Source: Mycobacterium sp. DL (GTDB lineage Bacteria > Actinomycetota > Actinomycetes > Mycobacteriales > Mycobacteriaceae). From it: a stretch of 64,000 nucleotides of DNA. How positions within the stretch are numbered: position 1 is the first letter of the stretch; every line of letters begins with the position of its first letter. The notes under the pieces are model-generated. The model was given only the letters and a program-made list of their open reading frames with translations. It made no database searches and had not been told where the DNA came from. The stretch is taken from the NCBI RefSeq assembly GCF_039729195.1, contig NZ_CP155796.1, positions 806,001 through 870,000 of the forward strand. Direction: 5' to 3'. Shown one piece after another: positions 25,274 to 34,045 of the stretch. Both the position numbers and the translations under genes were made by a program.

Positions 25274-26443
25274 CTACCGGGGCGCCGAGCCGAACATCCG
25301 CATGAGCTCCCGACGGTCGACCTTGCCGATGCCTTTGCGCGGCAGCGTGTCGACGATGTGCACCTCGCGTGGTGCGGCGGTCGACGGCAGCGAACCGGAG
25401 ACGTGAGAACGCAGCTGGGCCACTGTGATCGTCGTGGCAGGCTCGAGTACGACGGCGGCCACCACCCGCTGGCCGAGCCGTTCGTCGGCGACACCGAACA
25501 CCGCGCACTCGGCCACCGCGGGATGGGTCGCCAGCGCAGCCTCGACCAACCCGGGCAGCACGGTGAGCCCGCCAGTGCTGATCGCATCGTCGACGCGGCC
25601 GAGGATCGACAGGATTCCCGAGTCGTCGATCGCGCCGACGTCGTCGGTGCGGAACCAGCCGGGCTCGACGAACGGATCGGGAACCACGGGGTTGCGGTAG
25701 CCGGCGGCGACGGTCGGGCCGCCGAGGGAGATCCGGCCCCCGGCGTCCACGGTCACCTCGACGCCGTCCAGCGGACGGCCGTCGTACACGCAGCCCCCGG
25801 CCGTCTCGCTCATCCCGTACGTCCGGACCACCGAAACACCCTCGGCTGCAGCTCTTTCCGCGATGCCCGCCGGCATCGGGCCACCCCCGATCAGCACAGC
25901 GTCCAGCTCGGCCAGTGCGGCAGCGGCAGATCGATCCCGCAGCGCCTTGTCCAGCTGCGCCGCCACCAGGGATGCGTACCGTCGGCCCGGGCCCAACGAG
26001 GCGACTGCGGCGACCAGATCGGCTGCGTCGAAGGCCGCCGGCACCGCGACGGGATCGGTGCCCGCCACCACGCTGCGGACGAGCACCTGGAAGCCGGCCA
26101 CGTGGTAGGCGGGCAGCGCCAGCAGCCAGCGGCCGGTCCCACCGAGCCGGTGGTGTGTGGCTTCGGCGCTGGCCAGCAGTGCCGAGCCCGTCAGCAGCGC
26201 GCCTTTGGGGGTTCCGGTCGTCCCCGAGGTCGACAGCACCACGGCAACGTCGTCGTCGATCTCCTCGCCGGCACGCAGAGCCCGTGTCAGCAGCGACGTC
26301 TGATCGGTGTCGTCAGCAGGAACCGGCAGCACGCAGACGCGGCCCTCGAGAACGTCGCCGACGACGGGCAGCACCGACAGTGCTGCGGCGCCGGAAGGGA
26401 TGCCGACCGGACGAAGGATGGCTATCGCTGACCTCCACATCAC
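25274..26443 (-). CDS. menE: o-Succinylbenzoate-CoA ligase MenE
   Basis: Activates o-succinylbenzoate with ATP and CoA for ring closure by MenB. A 389-residue ANL-superfamily enzyme, short like the mycobacterial MenE (about 360 residues) because the N-terminal domain is reduced. Motifs: P-loop STSGTTGTPKGALL, YGMSETAGG, GWFRTDDVG, and the C-terminal catalytic Lys in PRKGIGKVDRREL. GTG/ATG tandem starts at 26443 and 26440. Protein similarity to M. tuberculosis Rv0542c is strong from EIDDDVAVV onward; the first 50 or so residues are less certain and a downstream start is possible. Confidence 0.93.
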   Translation of the reverse strand: MMWRSAIAILRPVGIPSGAAALSVLPVVGDVLEGRVCVLPVPADDTDQTSLLTRALRAGEEIDDDVAVVLSTSGTTGTPKGALLTGSALLASAEATHHRLGGTGRWLLALPAYHVAGFQVLVRSVVAGTDPVAVPAAFDAADLVAAVASLGPGRRYASLVAAQLDKALRDRSAAAALAELDAVLIGGGPMPAGIAERAAAEGVSVVRTYGMSETAGGCVYDGRPLDGVEVTVDAGGRISLGGPTVAAGYRNPVVPDPFVEPGWFRTDDVGAIDDSGILSILGRVDDAISTGGLTVLPGLVEAALATHPAVAECAVFGVADERLGQRVVAAVVLEPATTITVAQLRSHVSGSLPSTAAPREVHIVDTLPRKGIGKVDRRELMRMFGSAPR

Positions 26444-26582
26444 CCGATGCCGACGGGACCTTCGGCAGCACGATAGTAGCTCCCGGCCGCCGGTTGAACG
26501 GCAGATGAAGACCTTGCCCGATCTGGTGAAATGACGGTTCGCGGGCTACCCGTCGCGACGTCGGGCCCGCAGAATCGACTGC

Positions 26583-26882
26583 ATGGCTGCGCGCGTCATC
26601 GACAACGTCGTCTCCTGGCTGAACGAGGGTTATCCGCATGGGATTCCTCAGCAGGACTACTTCCCGTTGCTCGCACTGCTGGCCCGGTCACTGTCCGACG
26701 ACGACGTCGTCACCGTCGCGCAGGCCGTGATGCGGGGCGCCGATTCGGATTCCGTGTCGCCCCATGAGGTCCGGGCCGCGCTGCACGTGGTGACCGACTG
26801 GGACCCCGATACCGAGGAGTTCGAACGGGTCGCCTCGCGGCTCGCGTCGGTCGGCTGGTCGCTGACGGCGTCCGCGCGCTGA
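26583..26882 (+). CDS. DUF3349 family protein (Rv0543c-like)
   Basis: A 99-residue, cytosolic, all-helical protein divergent from menE. It has the DUF3349 core NEGYPHGIPQQDYFPLLALL near 14-33 and an acidic second half (DWDPDTEEFERVASRL). Homologues next to menE in mycobacteria have solved structures but no known function. It has no catalytic motif, Cys or membrane segment. Its 3' end is followed by a small GC hairpin at 26914-26930. Confidence 0.88.
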   Translation: MAARVIDNVVSWLNEGYPHGIPQQDYFPLLALLARSLSDDDVVTVAQAVMRGADSDSVSPHEVRAALHVVTDWDPDTEEFERVASRLASVGWSLTASAR

Positions 26883-26913
26883 CCGATGAGCAGCGTCCCC
26901 AGACCCTGACAAG

Positions 26914-26930
26914 TCGGGGGTTTTCCCCGA
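26914..26930 (+). terminator. Possible hairpin terminator after the DUF3349 gene
   Basis: A perfect 6-bp stem TCGGGG / CCCCGA with loop GTTTT, 32 nt past the DUF3349 stop. No U-tract follows, which is normal for mycobacterial terminators but weakens the call. Confidence 0.4.
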
Positions 26931-26991
26931 TTCAGTGTCGCCGGTCGATCACTAGTTTGTGGTGATCGGGTCGAACGGCGAAGGGGGAAAC

Positions 26992-27345
26992 ATGATCACG
27001 GTCATTCGGGGTTTGGCGGCCGGCACCATGCTGGCGGCCGCTGCCGTCGCGTTGGCGGCTCCGGCAGCAGCTCAACCATTGGAGGGGATGTACTCGATCA
27101 CCGTCACGAACGGAGCGGGGATCGTCGAGAACGGGGCCAAAGAAGGGGCGTTCGTCTCGCCGTGCGGCCCGGACTGCAGCCGGTTCGTCACGTCGGGGTG
27201 GTCGACAGATGCTCGCCTGCAGGGCAATACGTGGAGCGGTGTCACCACGGCCGGCCTCATTCTGTCGTTCGACAAGGATTCTCTTGCCGGGACGATGGTG
27301 AAGGGCCCCCAGGTCGTGGGCGTGCAGCTGATCAAGGTCGGCTGA
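26992..27345 (+). CDS. Small secreted protein (Sec signal peptide)
   Basis: A 117-residue precursor with a good ribosome site (AAGGGGGAA) before the ATG at 26992. Residues 1-27 form a signal peptide (MITVIRGLAAGTMLAAAAVAL, then APAAAQP with likely cleavage after AAA/AQ). The mature part of about 90 residues is polar, beta-rich, and has two Cys (CGPDC) that could form a tight loop. Similar small exported proteins are common in mycobacteria and have no assigned role. It is convergent with the glyoxalase-fold gene. Confidence 0.75.
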   Translation: MITVIRGLAAGTMLAAAAVALAAPAAAQPLEGMYSITVTNGAGIVENGAKEGAFVSPCGPDCSRFVTSGWSTDARLQGNTWSGVTTAGLILSFDKDSLAGTMVKGPQVVGVQLIKVG

Positions 27346-27356
27346 CCCGCGTCGAT

Positions 27357-27743
27357 CTAGTCGCGGGTGTCGCGGCGCAGCGGGTGATCCCGAGGGATCT
27401 GCACGAAGATCAGCTTCACTCCGTCGGGGTCGAGGACGTGCATCTCGTGCAGCCCCCACGGTTCGCGGCGGGCTTCACGGGCGATGTCGACTCCGCGGCC
27501 CTGCAGCTCGGCCTGTGTCGCCTCGAGGTCGCGTACCTGCAGCCACAGCGCGCCGGGGAACGGCGGGGAGCCGGCATCGGGGGCACCGTGGCCGGCGAGC
27601 TCGATCAGCGACTGCCCGGCGTAGAAGACGGTGCCCGCGCCGTACTCGCGGGCGATCGCCAGACCGATGCCGTCGCGGTAGAACTCCAGGGACCGTTGGT
27701 AATCAGCCGGCCGGAACAACACTCGGCTGGCCAGGATCTCCAT
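27357..27743 (-). CDS. Glyoxalase/bleomycin-resistance fold protein (VOC family; Rv0546c-like)
   Basis: A 128-residue VOC-superfamily protein: beta-alpha-beta-beta-beta repeats with RVLFRPADYQRSLEFYRDG at the start and LHEMHVLDPDGVKLIFVQ at the end. His and Glu candidates for the metal site are partly present. Members include dioxygenases, isomerases and resistance proteins; the substrate here is unknown. It sits just upstream of the acyl-CoA ligase and corresponds to Rv0546c. Confidence 0.85.
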   Translation of the reverse strand: MEILASRVLFRPADYQRSLEFYRDGIGLAIAREYGAGTVFYAGQSLIELAGHGAPDAGSPPFPGALWLQVRDLEATQAELQGRGVDIAREARREPWGLHEMHVLDPDGVKLIFVQIPRDHPLRRDTRD

Positions 27744-27764
27744 GAACCGTGTTTATCACGGGTG

Positions 27765-29312
27765 TCAGCCGATCCGGCGGCCGGTGCCTGCCCAGTACGG
27801 GTCGCGGAGCGCGCGCTTGAGCACCTTGCCGCTCGGCGTGCGGGGCAGCGCCTCGACGAAGTCGACGGTCTTGGGGAGTTTGTATCCGCCGAGCCGCTCC
27901 CGGGCGAACCCGATGAGGTCGGCCTCGCGCAGTGTTGCCCCCGCGGCGGGCACGACGACGGCCTTGACCGCTTCGCCCCATCTGGTGTCGGGCACCCCGA
28001 TGACGGCGGCGTCGGCGACGCCGGGATGGGTCATCAGAACGTTCTCGACCTCGACCGGGTACACGTTCTCGCCGCCGGAGACGATCATGTCCTTGATCCG
28101 GTCCTGCAGATAGACGTAGCCGTCGGCGTCGACGTATCCCGCGTCGCCGGTCCGCAACCACCCGTCCGCGGTGAGTGTCGCCGCGGTCGCGTCGGGGTTG
28201 TTCCAGTAGCCGACCATGTTCTGCTCCGACCGGGTCCACAGCTCGCCGACCACGCCGTGGGCGACCTCGGCACCGTCGTCGTCCACGACACGAACCTGCA
28301 CCCAGGGGTACGGCCTGCCGCACGAACGCAGGAGTTCGGGCCGGTGGTCGTCGCCGTCGAGTTGGGTGATCGATCCTGTCGTCTCGGTCATGCCGTAAAC
28401 CTGAGCGAACACCCCGCCGAAGCGGTCGATTCCGCGGACCAGCACGTCGTCGCTGATCGGTGACGCGCCATAGACGATCACCCGCAGATTCGAGAAGTCG
28501 CATGCCTCGACGCCCGGGGTGTCGAGCAGGAACGCGATGACGGCGGGCACCAGCAGCAGGTTCGTCACGCGGTGACGGGTGATGGCGTCCAGGATCGCCG
28601 TCGGGTCGACATCGGGCAGCACCACGGTCACCGCGCCCTGCCACAGGCCGGCGAACGCCCATCCGGAGCCGGCCATGTGGAACAGCGGCATCACAGCCAG
28701 GCTGACGGCGTCGGCGCTGAACTGCCACGGCTCGGCCACCCCGGCGGTCTTGGCGCGGTAGTTGGTGTTGCTGAGCATGACGCCCTTCGGCAGCCCGGTG
28801 GTGCCCGAGGTGTACATCAGGAACACCAGGTCGTCGGGCCCGGTCCGAACGTCGGGGTCGACGGCGGGATGGGTGGCCACCCAGTCGCCGAACGCCGGCC
28901 AGCGAGGGTGGCTCCCGATCGCGATGACCTCGGCGCTCAGCTCGGCCTCGATGGCTTCGACGTGGCCGAAGAACTCCTCGCCGACCACCACCAGGAGGGC
29001 TCCGGAGTCGTTGACGATGTGCGCCATCTCGGGTGCGGCCAGTCGCCAGTTGACCGGTACGCCGACCGCGCCGAGCTTGGCCAGACCAAAAGCCACGTCG
29101 AAGAACTCGGCGCCGTTGCGCTCGATGAACGCCACCCGGTCGCCGAACCCGACGCCGGCCCGGGCGAACGCCTGCGCGGCTCGGCTGGACCGCGCGTCGA
29201 GCTCGCCGAAGGTGATGGTGTGCTCACCGACGATCAGCGCGGGAGTGTCGGGGCGATCGCGGCCGTGCACCCGGACGATGTCGGCCAGGCCGGCGATCCC
29301 AGGGGCCGTCAT
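27765..29312 (-). CDS. Acyl-CoA ligase (FadD-type, ANL superfamily)
   Basis: A 515-residue AMP-forming ligase. P-loop MYTSGTTGLPKG, adenine motif YGMTETTGS, GWLRTGDAGYVD, the hinge region IKDMIVSGGENVYP and C-terminal Lys in PRTPSGKVLKR are all intact. It forms acyl- or aryl-CoA via an adenylate; chain type is unknown. The ATG at 29312 overlaps the TGA of the SDR gene (ATGA), so the two are coupled. Frame-open sequence upstream to 29570 lies inside the SDR gene and is rejected as coding. Confidence 0.9.
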   Translation of the reverse strand: MTAPGIAGLADIVRVHGRDRPDTPALIVGEHTITFGELDARSSRAAQAFARAGVGFGDRVAFIERNGAEFFDVAFGLAKLGAVGVPVNWRLAAPEMAHIVNDSGALLVVVGEEFFGHVEAIEAELSAEVIAIGSHPRWPAFGDWVATHPAVDPDVRTGPDDLVFLMYTSGTTGLPKGVMLSNTNYRAKTAGVAEPWQFSADAVSLAVMPLFHMAGSGWAFAGLWQGAVTVVLPDVDPTAILDAITRHRVTNLLLVPAVIAFLLDTPGVEACDFSNLRVIVYGASPISDDVLVRGIDRFGGVFAQVYGMTETTGSITQLDGDDHRPELLRSCGRPYPWVQVRVVDDDGAEVAHGVVGELWTRSEQNMVGYWNNPDATAATLTADGWLRTGDAGYVDADGYVYLQDRIKDMIVSGGENVYPVEVENVLMTHPGVADAAVIGVPDTRWGEAVKAVVVPAAGATLREADLIGFARERLGGYKLPKTVDFVEALPRTPSGKVLKRALRDPYWAGTGRRIG

Positions 29313-30196
29313 CAGTCTCGGGGCTGCATCCGTTGACGTTTCATGATCGTGTCGACCGCGGCGGGGGCGATGCTGTTGATCGCGTGGGCGGTGACGGCGA
29401 TCCGCGGCGCGATGCTGACCGGACGGTGCCGCGCGGCGGTGACCATCCAGTCGGCCGCTTCGTCCGCCGACAGCCCGGGCAATCCGTCGTAGGCGCGCGT
29501 CGGGGCGATCATCGGGGTCTTCACCAGCGGGTAGTACAGGGTCGTCGAGTGCACGCCCTGGTCGCTCCACTCGGTTTCGATGATGCGGCTGATCGACGAC
29601 AGCGCCGCCTTCGACGCGTTGTAGGCGCCGAACAGCGGCGTCGACTCGGTTTTCACGCCCCAGGTGGACACGTTGATGATGTGGCCGTCGCCGCGCGCGA
29701 GCATGCCCGGCGCAAGTCCGCGGATCAGCCGCAGCGGCGAGTAGTAGTTGAGGGTCATGGTGCGTTCGACGTCATGCCAGCGGTCCAGCGATTCGACCAG
29801 CGGCCGGCGGATGGATCGGCCGGCGTTGTTGACCAGGATGTCGATCCCGCCGAGCTCGGCCTCCACGCCTGCGACCAGTGCATCCACCGCGCCGAGATCG
29901 GACAGGTCACAGGCGTGTGCCCGGGCGTCCCCGCCGGCCTCGTTGATGCGTGCGACGACGGCGTCGAGCAGTTCGCCGCGCCGGGCGACCACCACCACCG
30001 TGGCGCCGCGGCGGGCGAGCTTGCCGGCGGCCGCTTCCCCGATGCCCGAGGAGGCGCCGGTCAGCAGGATCCGCTTGCCTTCGAGGTCGACGACCTCGCG
30101 GTTGGGTCGGTACTGCAGCAGCGTCGGCAGTAGGGGCGGTCGCATGCTGGTCAGCACGACCTGGTCGGCCAACCGCCGCAGCGGGTTCCTAGTCAC
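29312..30196 (-). CDS. Short-chain dehydrogenase/reductase (Rv0547c-like)
   Basis: A 294-residue classical SDR with an N-terminal extension of about 40 residues before the NAD(P) motif LLTGASSGIGEA (TGxxxGxG). It has NNAG, the catalytic Ser in NVSTWG, and YNASK for the Tyr/Lys pair. The GTG at 30196 is the first base of palindrome family B copy 1, so no ribosome site precedes it; an internal ATG at MRPPLLPTLL is a possible alternative. It corresponds to Rv0547c, between menB and a ligase. Substrate unknown. Confidence 0.85.
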   Translation of the reverse strand: MTRNPLRRLADQVVLTSMRPPLLPTLLQYRPNREVVDLEGKRILLTGASSGIGEAAAGKLARRGATVVVVARRGELLDAVVARINEAGGDARAHACDLSDLGAVDALVAGVEAELGGIDILVNNAGRSIRRPLVESLDRWHDVERTMTLNYYSPLRLIRGLAPGMLARGDGHIINVSTWGVKTESTPLFGAYNASKAALSSISRIIETEWSDQGVHSTTLYYPLVKTPMIAPTRAYDGLPGLSADEAADWMVTAARHRPVSIAPRIAVTAHAINSIAPAAVDTIMKRQRMQPRD

Positions 30197-30258
30197 GCCG
30201 AAACTGTATTCCACGCGGGTTTGTCTCGAATTTCCGCGCGTGGAATACAGTTTCGGCG
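30196..30258. repeat. Palindromic repeat family B, copy 1
   Basis: A perfect 22-nt inverted repeat. The left arm 30196-30217 begins CGCCGAAACTGTATTCC, the right arm 30237-30258 is its exact complement, and the loop is 19 nt. Copy 2 (41578-41641) has the same arms with one T-to-G change compensated on the other arm, and an unrelated loop. It sits between the menB stop (30262) and the SDR start, so it could terminate or attenuate menB read-through. Confidence 0.9.
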
Positions 30259-30261
30259 GGT

Positions 30262-31173
30262 CTAGAAGTAGCGCGGGAACGGCGTCCAATCGGGGTCGCG
30301 CTTCTGCAGGAACGAATCCCGGCCCTCGACCGCCTCGTCGGTCATGTACGCCAGTCGCGTCGCCTCGCCGGCGAACAGTTGCTGGCCCACCAAGCCGTCG
30401 TCGGGCAGGTTGAAGGCGTACTTCAACATCCTGATCGCCTGCGGCGACTTGCCATTGATCTCCGAAGCCCATTGCAGCGCAACATTTTCCAACTCGGCAT
30501 GGTCGGCGACCTCGTTGACCGCGCCCATCGCGTGCATCTGTTCGGCGGTGTAGGTGCGGCCCAGGAAGAAGATCTCGCGGGCGAACTTCTGGCCAGTCTG
30601 AGTCGCCAGGTAGGCGCTGCCGAAGCCGCCGTCGAACGAACCGACATCGGCGTCGGTCTGCTTGAACCGGGCGTGCTCGCGGCTGGCGAGGGTCAGGTCG
30701 CACACCACGTGCAACGAGTGCCCGCCACCGGCTGCCCAGCCGTTGACCAGGCAGATGACGGGCTTGGGCATGAACCGGATCAGTCTTTGCACCTCGAGGA
30801 TGTGCAGCCGACCGGCCCGCGCCGGGTCCACCGACTCGGCGTTGTCGCCGGAGGCGTACTGGTAGCCGCTGCGGCCGCGGATGCGCTGGTCACCGCCCGA
30901 GCAGAACGCCCATCCGCCGTCCTTCGGCGACGGCCCGTTGCCGGTCAGCAGGACGACGCCGACATCGGAGGACATCCGGGCGTGGTCGAGGACGCGGTAG
31001 AGCTCGTCGACGGTGTGTGGCCGGAACGCGTTGCGCACCTCCGGCCGGTCGAACGCCACCCGCACCGTCGGCTGGCTGACGTGGCGGTGGTAGGTGATGT
31101 CGGTCAGGTCCTCGAAGCCGGCAACCGGCCCCCAGAGGCCGGCGTCGAACGGATTGCTCGCGGGGTCGGTCAC
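30262..31173 (-). CDS. menB: 1,4-dihydroxy-2-naphthoyl-CoA synthase MenB
   Basis: Crotonase-fold enzyme that closes the second ring, converting o-succinylbenzoyl-CoA to dihydroxynaphthoyl-CoA. The 303-residue protein (GTG start) matches mycobacterial MenB throughout: the oxyanion-hole region CSGGDQRIRGRSGYQYASGD, NGWAAGGGHSLHVVCDL, the catalytic DADVGSFDGGFGSAYLA, and the C-terminus DWTPFPRYF. The deazaflavin-reductase-like gene lies 4 nt upstream on the same strand, and the SDR lies downstream after the palindrome. Confidence 0.97.
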   Translation of the reverse strand: MTDPASNPFDAGLWGPVAGFEDLTDITYHRHVSQPTVRVAFDRPEVRNAFRPHTVDELYRVLDHARMSSDVGVVLLTGNGPSPKDGGWAFCSGGDQRIRGRSGYQYASGDNAESVDPARAGRLHILEVQRLIRFMPKPVICLVNGWAAGGGHSLHVVCDLTLASREHARFKQTDADVGSFDGGFGSAYLATQTGQKFAREIFFLGRTYTAEQMHAMGAVNEVADHAELENVALQWASEINGKSPQAIRMLKYAFNLPDDGLVGQQLFAGEATRLAYMTDEAVEGRDSFLQKRDPDWTPFPRYF

Positions 31174-31177
31174 GGGG

Positions 31178-31618
31178 TCACACGCTATCGAAGCGGAACA
31201 CCGAGCAGCGGCCGGCCAGCGCTTCGAACTCGTCGGGGTTCGGGCCCGTCACCAGACCCGCGTTCTTCATGAAGCTCACACCCGTCGGGACGAGAACCGG
31301 GAACTGTCGAAGCAGCGGGCGGGCCTGCTCGGCGGTCAACTCCGTCATCCTGATCGGTTCGCGCACCCTGCCGCGGACCAGGACGGCATCGGGATCGGCC
31401 TGCGCATTGCGCACCCAGTCCGCGCCCGGGAACCCGCCGACGACGTAACGCTGTCCTTCCACCTCGAACGGGGTGATCGGCGTCGACCGCGGCTGACCCG
31501 ACTTCCGACCGGTCACCGTCAACACCAGCGGACCGTCCTTCATCAGGCCGGTCTTCATCGCGGCCATCAGGACCTTGTTCATCGGTTTGAGCCACCACGG
31601 CGGTTTCGGATCGGCCAT
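31178..31618 (-). CDS. Nitroreductase/deazaflavin (F420)-dependent oxidoreductase family protein
   Basis: A 146-residue DUF385-type split-barrel protein. It has LTVTGRKSGQPRSTPI, the family's phosphate-contact segment, and VGGFPGADWVRNAQADPDAVL, both diagnostic for the F420-dependent Ddn group. Mycobacterial relatives reduce quinones or nitro compounds with F420H2. It ends 4 nt before menB, which makes co-transcription and a link to the quinone pool plausible though unproven. The ATG at 31618 is chosen; open frame upstream to 31741 lies over the HAD gene end. Confidence 0.87.
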   Translation of the reverse strand: MADPKPPWWLKPMNKVLMAAMKTGLMKDGPLVLTVTGRKSGQPRSTPITPFEVEGQRYVVGGFPGADWVRNAQADPDAVLVRGRVREPIRMTELTAEQARPLLRQFPVLVPTGVSFMKNAGLVTGPNPDEFEALAGRCSVFRFDSV

Positions 31619-31634
31619 ACGTTCAAGTGTGCCG

Positions 31635-32324
31635 TCACACACCGTGCGCACGAAGCGCCGAGACCAGACCGTCTGCACGTTCGGCGGTCGGCAGCGGATC
31701 GACGAGGGCAAAACCACAGCCCGACGCGCGGGCACCGCCATCGGCCTCGTCGCTGTCGCCGACCATCAGCGCGTGCTCGCCGGCGACCCCCAGCCGGTCC
31801 AGCGTGGTCTGGAAGATCGCCGGATCCGGCTTCACGGCGCCCACCTCGTAGGACAGCACGAACTCGTCGACATCGCCGGCGATGCCGATGCGCTCGAACG
31901 CGGGCCGCACGTCGAAGGCGATGTTGGACACCACCGCGGTCTTGAGGCCGCGCTGCCTCAGCTCTGTGAACACGTCCACGGTGTCCGGGTAGGGCGTCCA
32001 GCTCGCCGGGTTGATCACGCGGGAGTACAGCGATTCCGCGTGATGGCGGGCCAGCCCGGATTCACGCAGTACATGCAGGTAGGCCTCGCGGTGTAGGTGC
32101 GGCGCGAGGTCCCGGTTCACCCACGCGTGCAGCGCCTCCGGAGTCATGTGGACCGACCTGCCGGTGGGCGCGGTGAGCCGTCGCATCAGCTCGGCCTGCA
32201 CGTGACCGTCGACCTCGCCTTCCAGATCGCCGTCCAGTTGCATGCCGGCGAACCAGCTGTCGTCTTCCTCGAGTCGGAACAGCGTGCCGGAGAAATCGAA
32301 CATCACAGCCTGGAATTCGGTCAC
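31635..32324 (-). CDS. HAD-family hydrolase
   Basis: A 229-residue haloacid-dehalogenase-like hydrolase. The nucleophile motif is FDFSGTLF with Asp10; the usual second Asp is Ser12 (DxSGT), so phosphoryl-transfer acid/base chemistry may be altered. Motif II is VVSNIAF, the Lys is in VGAVKPDP, and motif IV is MVGDSDEAD. The helical cap spans about residues 18-95. It lies immediately upstream of the deazaflavin-type gene and is divergent from the GT2-led cassette. Substrate unknown. Confidence 0.87.
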   Translation of the reverse strand: MTEFQAVMFDFSGTLFRLEEDDSWFAGMQLDGDLEGEVDGHVQAELMRRLTAPTGRSVHMTPEALHAWVNRDLAPHLHREAYLHVLRESGLARHHAESLYSRVINPASWTPYPDTVDVFTELRQRGLKTAVVSNIAFDVRPAFERIGIAGDVDEFVLSYEVGAVKPDPAIFQTTLDRLGVAGEHALMVGDSDEADGGARASGCGFALVDPLPTAERADGLVSALRAHGV

Positions 32325-32375
32325 CTCATCATCGTGCCAGGTGTGAAATGCCCGCTAAACGGCTAAATAGGGCCC

Positions 32376-33107
32376 ATGACGTCGTCCGGTTCGGGTCCGC
32401 TGCACACCGTCGTGGTGGTTCCGGCGCACAACGAGGCGGCGCACCTACCGGAATGCCTGCGGGCGCTGGCCACTGCCGGGCTCTGCCTTCCCAATCCGGT
32501 GTCGATCGTTGTGGTGCTCGACTCGTGCGACGACGGCAGCGACAAGCTGGCCGGTCAGTTCGGCCCCGACGTGCACTTCATCTCGGTCGAGGCAGGAAAC
32601 GTCGGCGCTGTTCGTGCCGCGGGGTTCGAGTACGCGAAGTCGTTGTGCGGCCAGACCGCGCCCGAGGACATCTGGTATGCCACCACCGACGCCGACAGTG
32701 TCGTCGACGCCGACTGGCTGGTGCGGATGGTCGGTCGTGACGACGCGGACATGGTGCTCGGAGTGGTCCGGGTGTCGAACTGGCGGAACTTCTCGCCCGC
32801 GGTGATCCGCGACTACCTGCGCGGGTATCGGTCCACCGGTCCGGGCCACGATCACGTGCACGGGGCGAACATGGGTTTCCGCGCCGACGCGTACTGGCAT
32901 GTGGGCGGGTTCCGCGCGCTGGCCACCGGTGAGGATGTCGAGCTCGTCGAACGCTTCGAGGCTGCCGGGCTGACGATTCACCGGGACCGCGCACTGTCGG
33001 TGGCGACGTCGGCCCGGGGTGAGGCGCGAGCCCCCGGCGGCTTTGCGCAGCATCTGAAGAGCCTGGCGCGGTCGGCGCAGCAGCCGAAGGCCGGTGCGGG
33101 GACGTGA
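32376..33107 (+). CDS. Family 2 glycosyltransferase, first gene of the GT2/ACAD/PIG-L/NodS cassette
   Basis: A 243-residue GT-A glycosyltransferase: VVVPAHNEAAHLPECLRAL at the start, VVVLDSCDDGS, and the DxD-like TTDADSVVDADW. It resembles soluble GT2 enzymes that act on small acceptors. It begins a plus-strand run in which every gene overlaps the next by exactly 4 nt; its TGA overlaps the GTG of the dehydrogenase-like gene. The A/T-richer 32340-32375 holds the likely promoter. The nucleotide-sugar donor and acceptor are unknown. Confidence 0.88.
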   Translation: MTSSGSGPLHTVVVVPAHNEAAHLPECLRALATAGLCLPNPVSIVVVLDSCDDGSDKLAGQFGPDVHFISVEAGNVGAVRAAGFEYAKSLCGQTAPEDIWYATTDADSVVDADWLVRMVGRDDADMVLGVVRVSNWRNFSPAVIRDYLRGYRSTGPGHDHVHGANMGFRADAYWHVGGFRALATGEDVELVERFEAAGLTIHRDRALSVATSARGEARAPGGFAQHLKSLARSAQQPKAGAGT

Positions 33108-34045
33108 CCGCCGCGATGGTGAGCACCTGGCTCGCCGCCGGCGCGCTCGACCTTCCGCTGCCCGGGCGCGGTGACACCGCGCTGCGCTTCAATCGACTGG
33201 CGGCACTCGCCGAGTCCGACGTCGTGGGCGGGCGGTTGGCCGAAGCGCACGCCGACGCCGTGGCTATTCTGGCCGAGCTGGATGGCCCGGCCCCGACAGC
33301 AGGTCAGCTGTGGGGGGTGTGGGCGGCGGAGTCCCGCGACGCGGTCCTGTGTGCCGACGACGACAACGGGCGTGTCCTGCTCGACGGTACGAAGGTGTGG
33401 TGCTCCGGAGCGGGTCTTTGCTCGCATGCACTGGTCACGGCGCGGCTGGCCACGGGGGATCGGGGCCTGTTCGCTGTCGCGCTCGACGAGCATGGCGTCC
33501 ACCCGCTACCCAGCAGCTGGCGCAACGCCGGCATGGTCGAATCCGACACCCGCTCAGTGCAATTCACGTCGACCCCTGCGGTCGCGGTCGGACGGCCGGG
33601 CGAATACCTCACCCGGCCCGGCTTCTGGCACGGCGCCGCCGGGGTGGCGGCCTGCTGGCTGGGCGGGGCGCGTGCGGTGGCGGTGGCGCTGTACGCCCGG
33701 GTGGCCGCCGAGACCACCGACGCGCATCTGTTGGCGCACCTGGGTGCGGTCGACGCGGCGCTGGCCGCCGCGGACGCGACGCTGATGTCGGTGGCGCACG
33801 AGTTCGATGCGGATCCGTTGAACCGCAAGGGTCGTGCCGAGTTGCTGGCCCGGCGCGCTCGCGCGACGGCGGAGACGGCGGTCGACGAATCGATTCACCG
33901 CTCCGCTCGTGCGCTGGGTCCGGCACCGCTGAGTCTGGACGGCGCCCACGCACAGCGGGTGGCGGACCTGTCGATCTACGTTCGTCAGAGCCATGCTGAG
34001 CGGGATCTGGAAAGGCTGGGACAGTTGGCGGGCAAATCGTCATGA
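33104..34045 (+). CDS. Acyl-CoA dehydrogenase-like flavoprotein, short form
   Basis: A 313-residue protein (GTG start) with the central beta domain (TKVWCSGAGLCSHALVTARL) and C-terminal helical domain of acyl-CoA dehydrogenases, but about 60-70 residues shorter than the usual 380. The N-terminal helical domain is reduced and the classic catalytic Glu context is not recognisable, so it may be a monooxygenase or dehydrogenase acting on a carrier-free or sugar-linked substrate. Overlaps of 4 nt with both neighbours place it inside the cassette. Confidence 0.8.
   Translation: MTAAMVSTWLAAGALDLPLPGRGDTALRFNRLAALAESDVVGGRLAEAHADAVAILAELDGPAPTAGQLWGVWAAESRDAVLCADDDNGRVLLDGTKVWCSGAGLCSHALVTARLATGDRGLFAVALDEHGVHPLPSSWRNAGMVESDTRSVQFTSTPAVAVGRPGEYLTRPGFWHGAAGVAACWLGGARAVAVALYARVAAETTDAHLLAHLGAVDAALAAADATLMSVAHEFDADPLNRKGRAELLARRARATAETAVDESIHRSARALGPAPLSLDGAHAQRVADLSIYVRQSHAERDLERLGQLAGKSS

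Noticed and set aside
29313..29570. N-terminal extension of the acyl-CoA ligase at 27765
   Set aside because: It lies inside the SDR gene in a different phase and has shadow composition; ATGA overlap supports the start at 29312.
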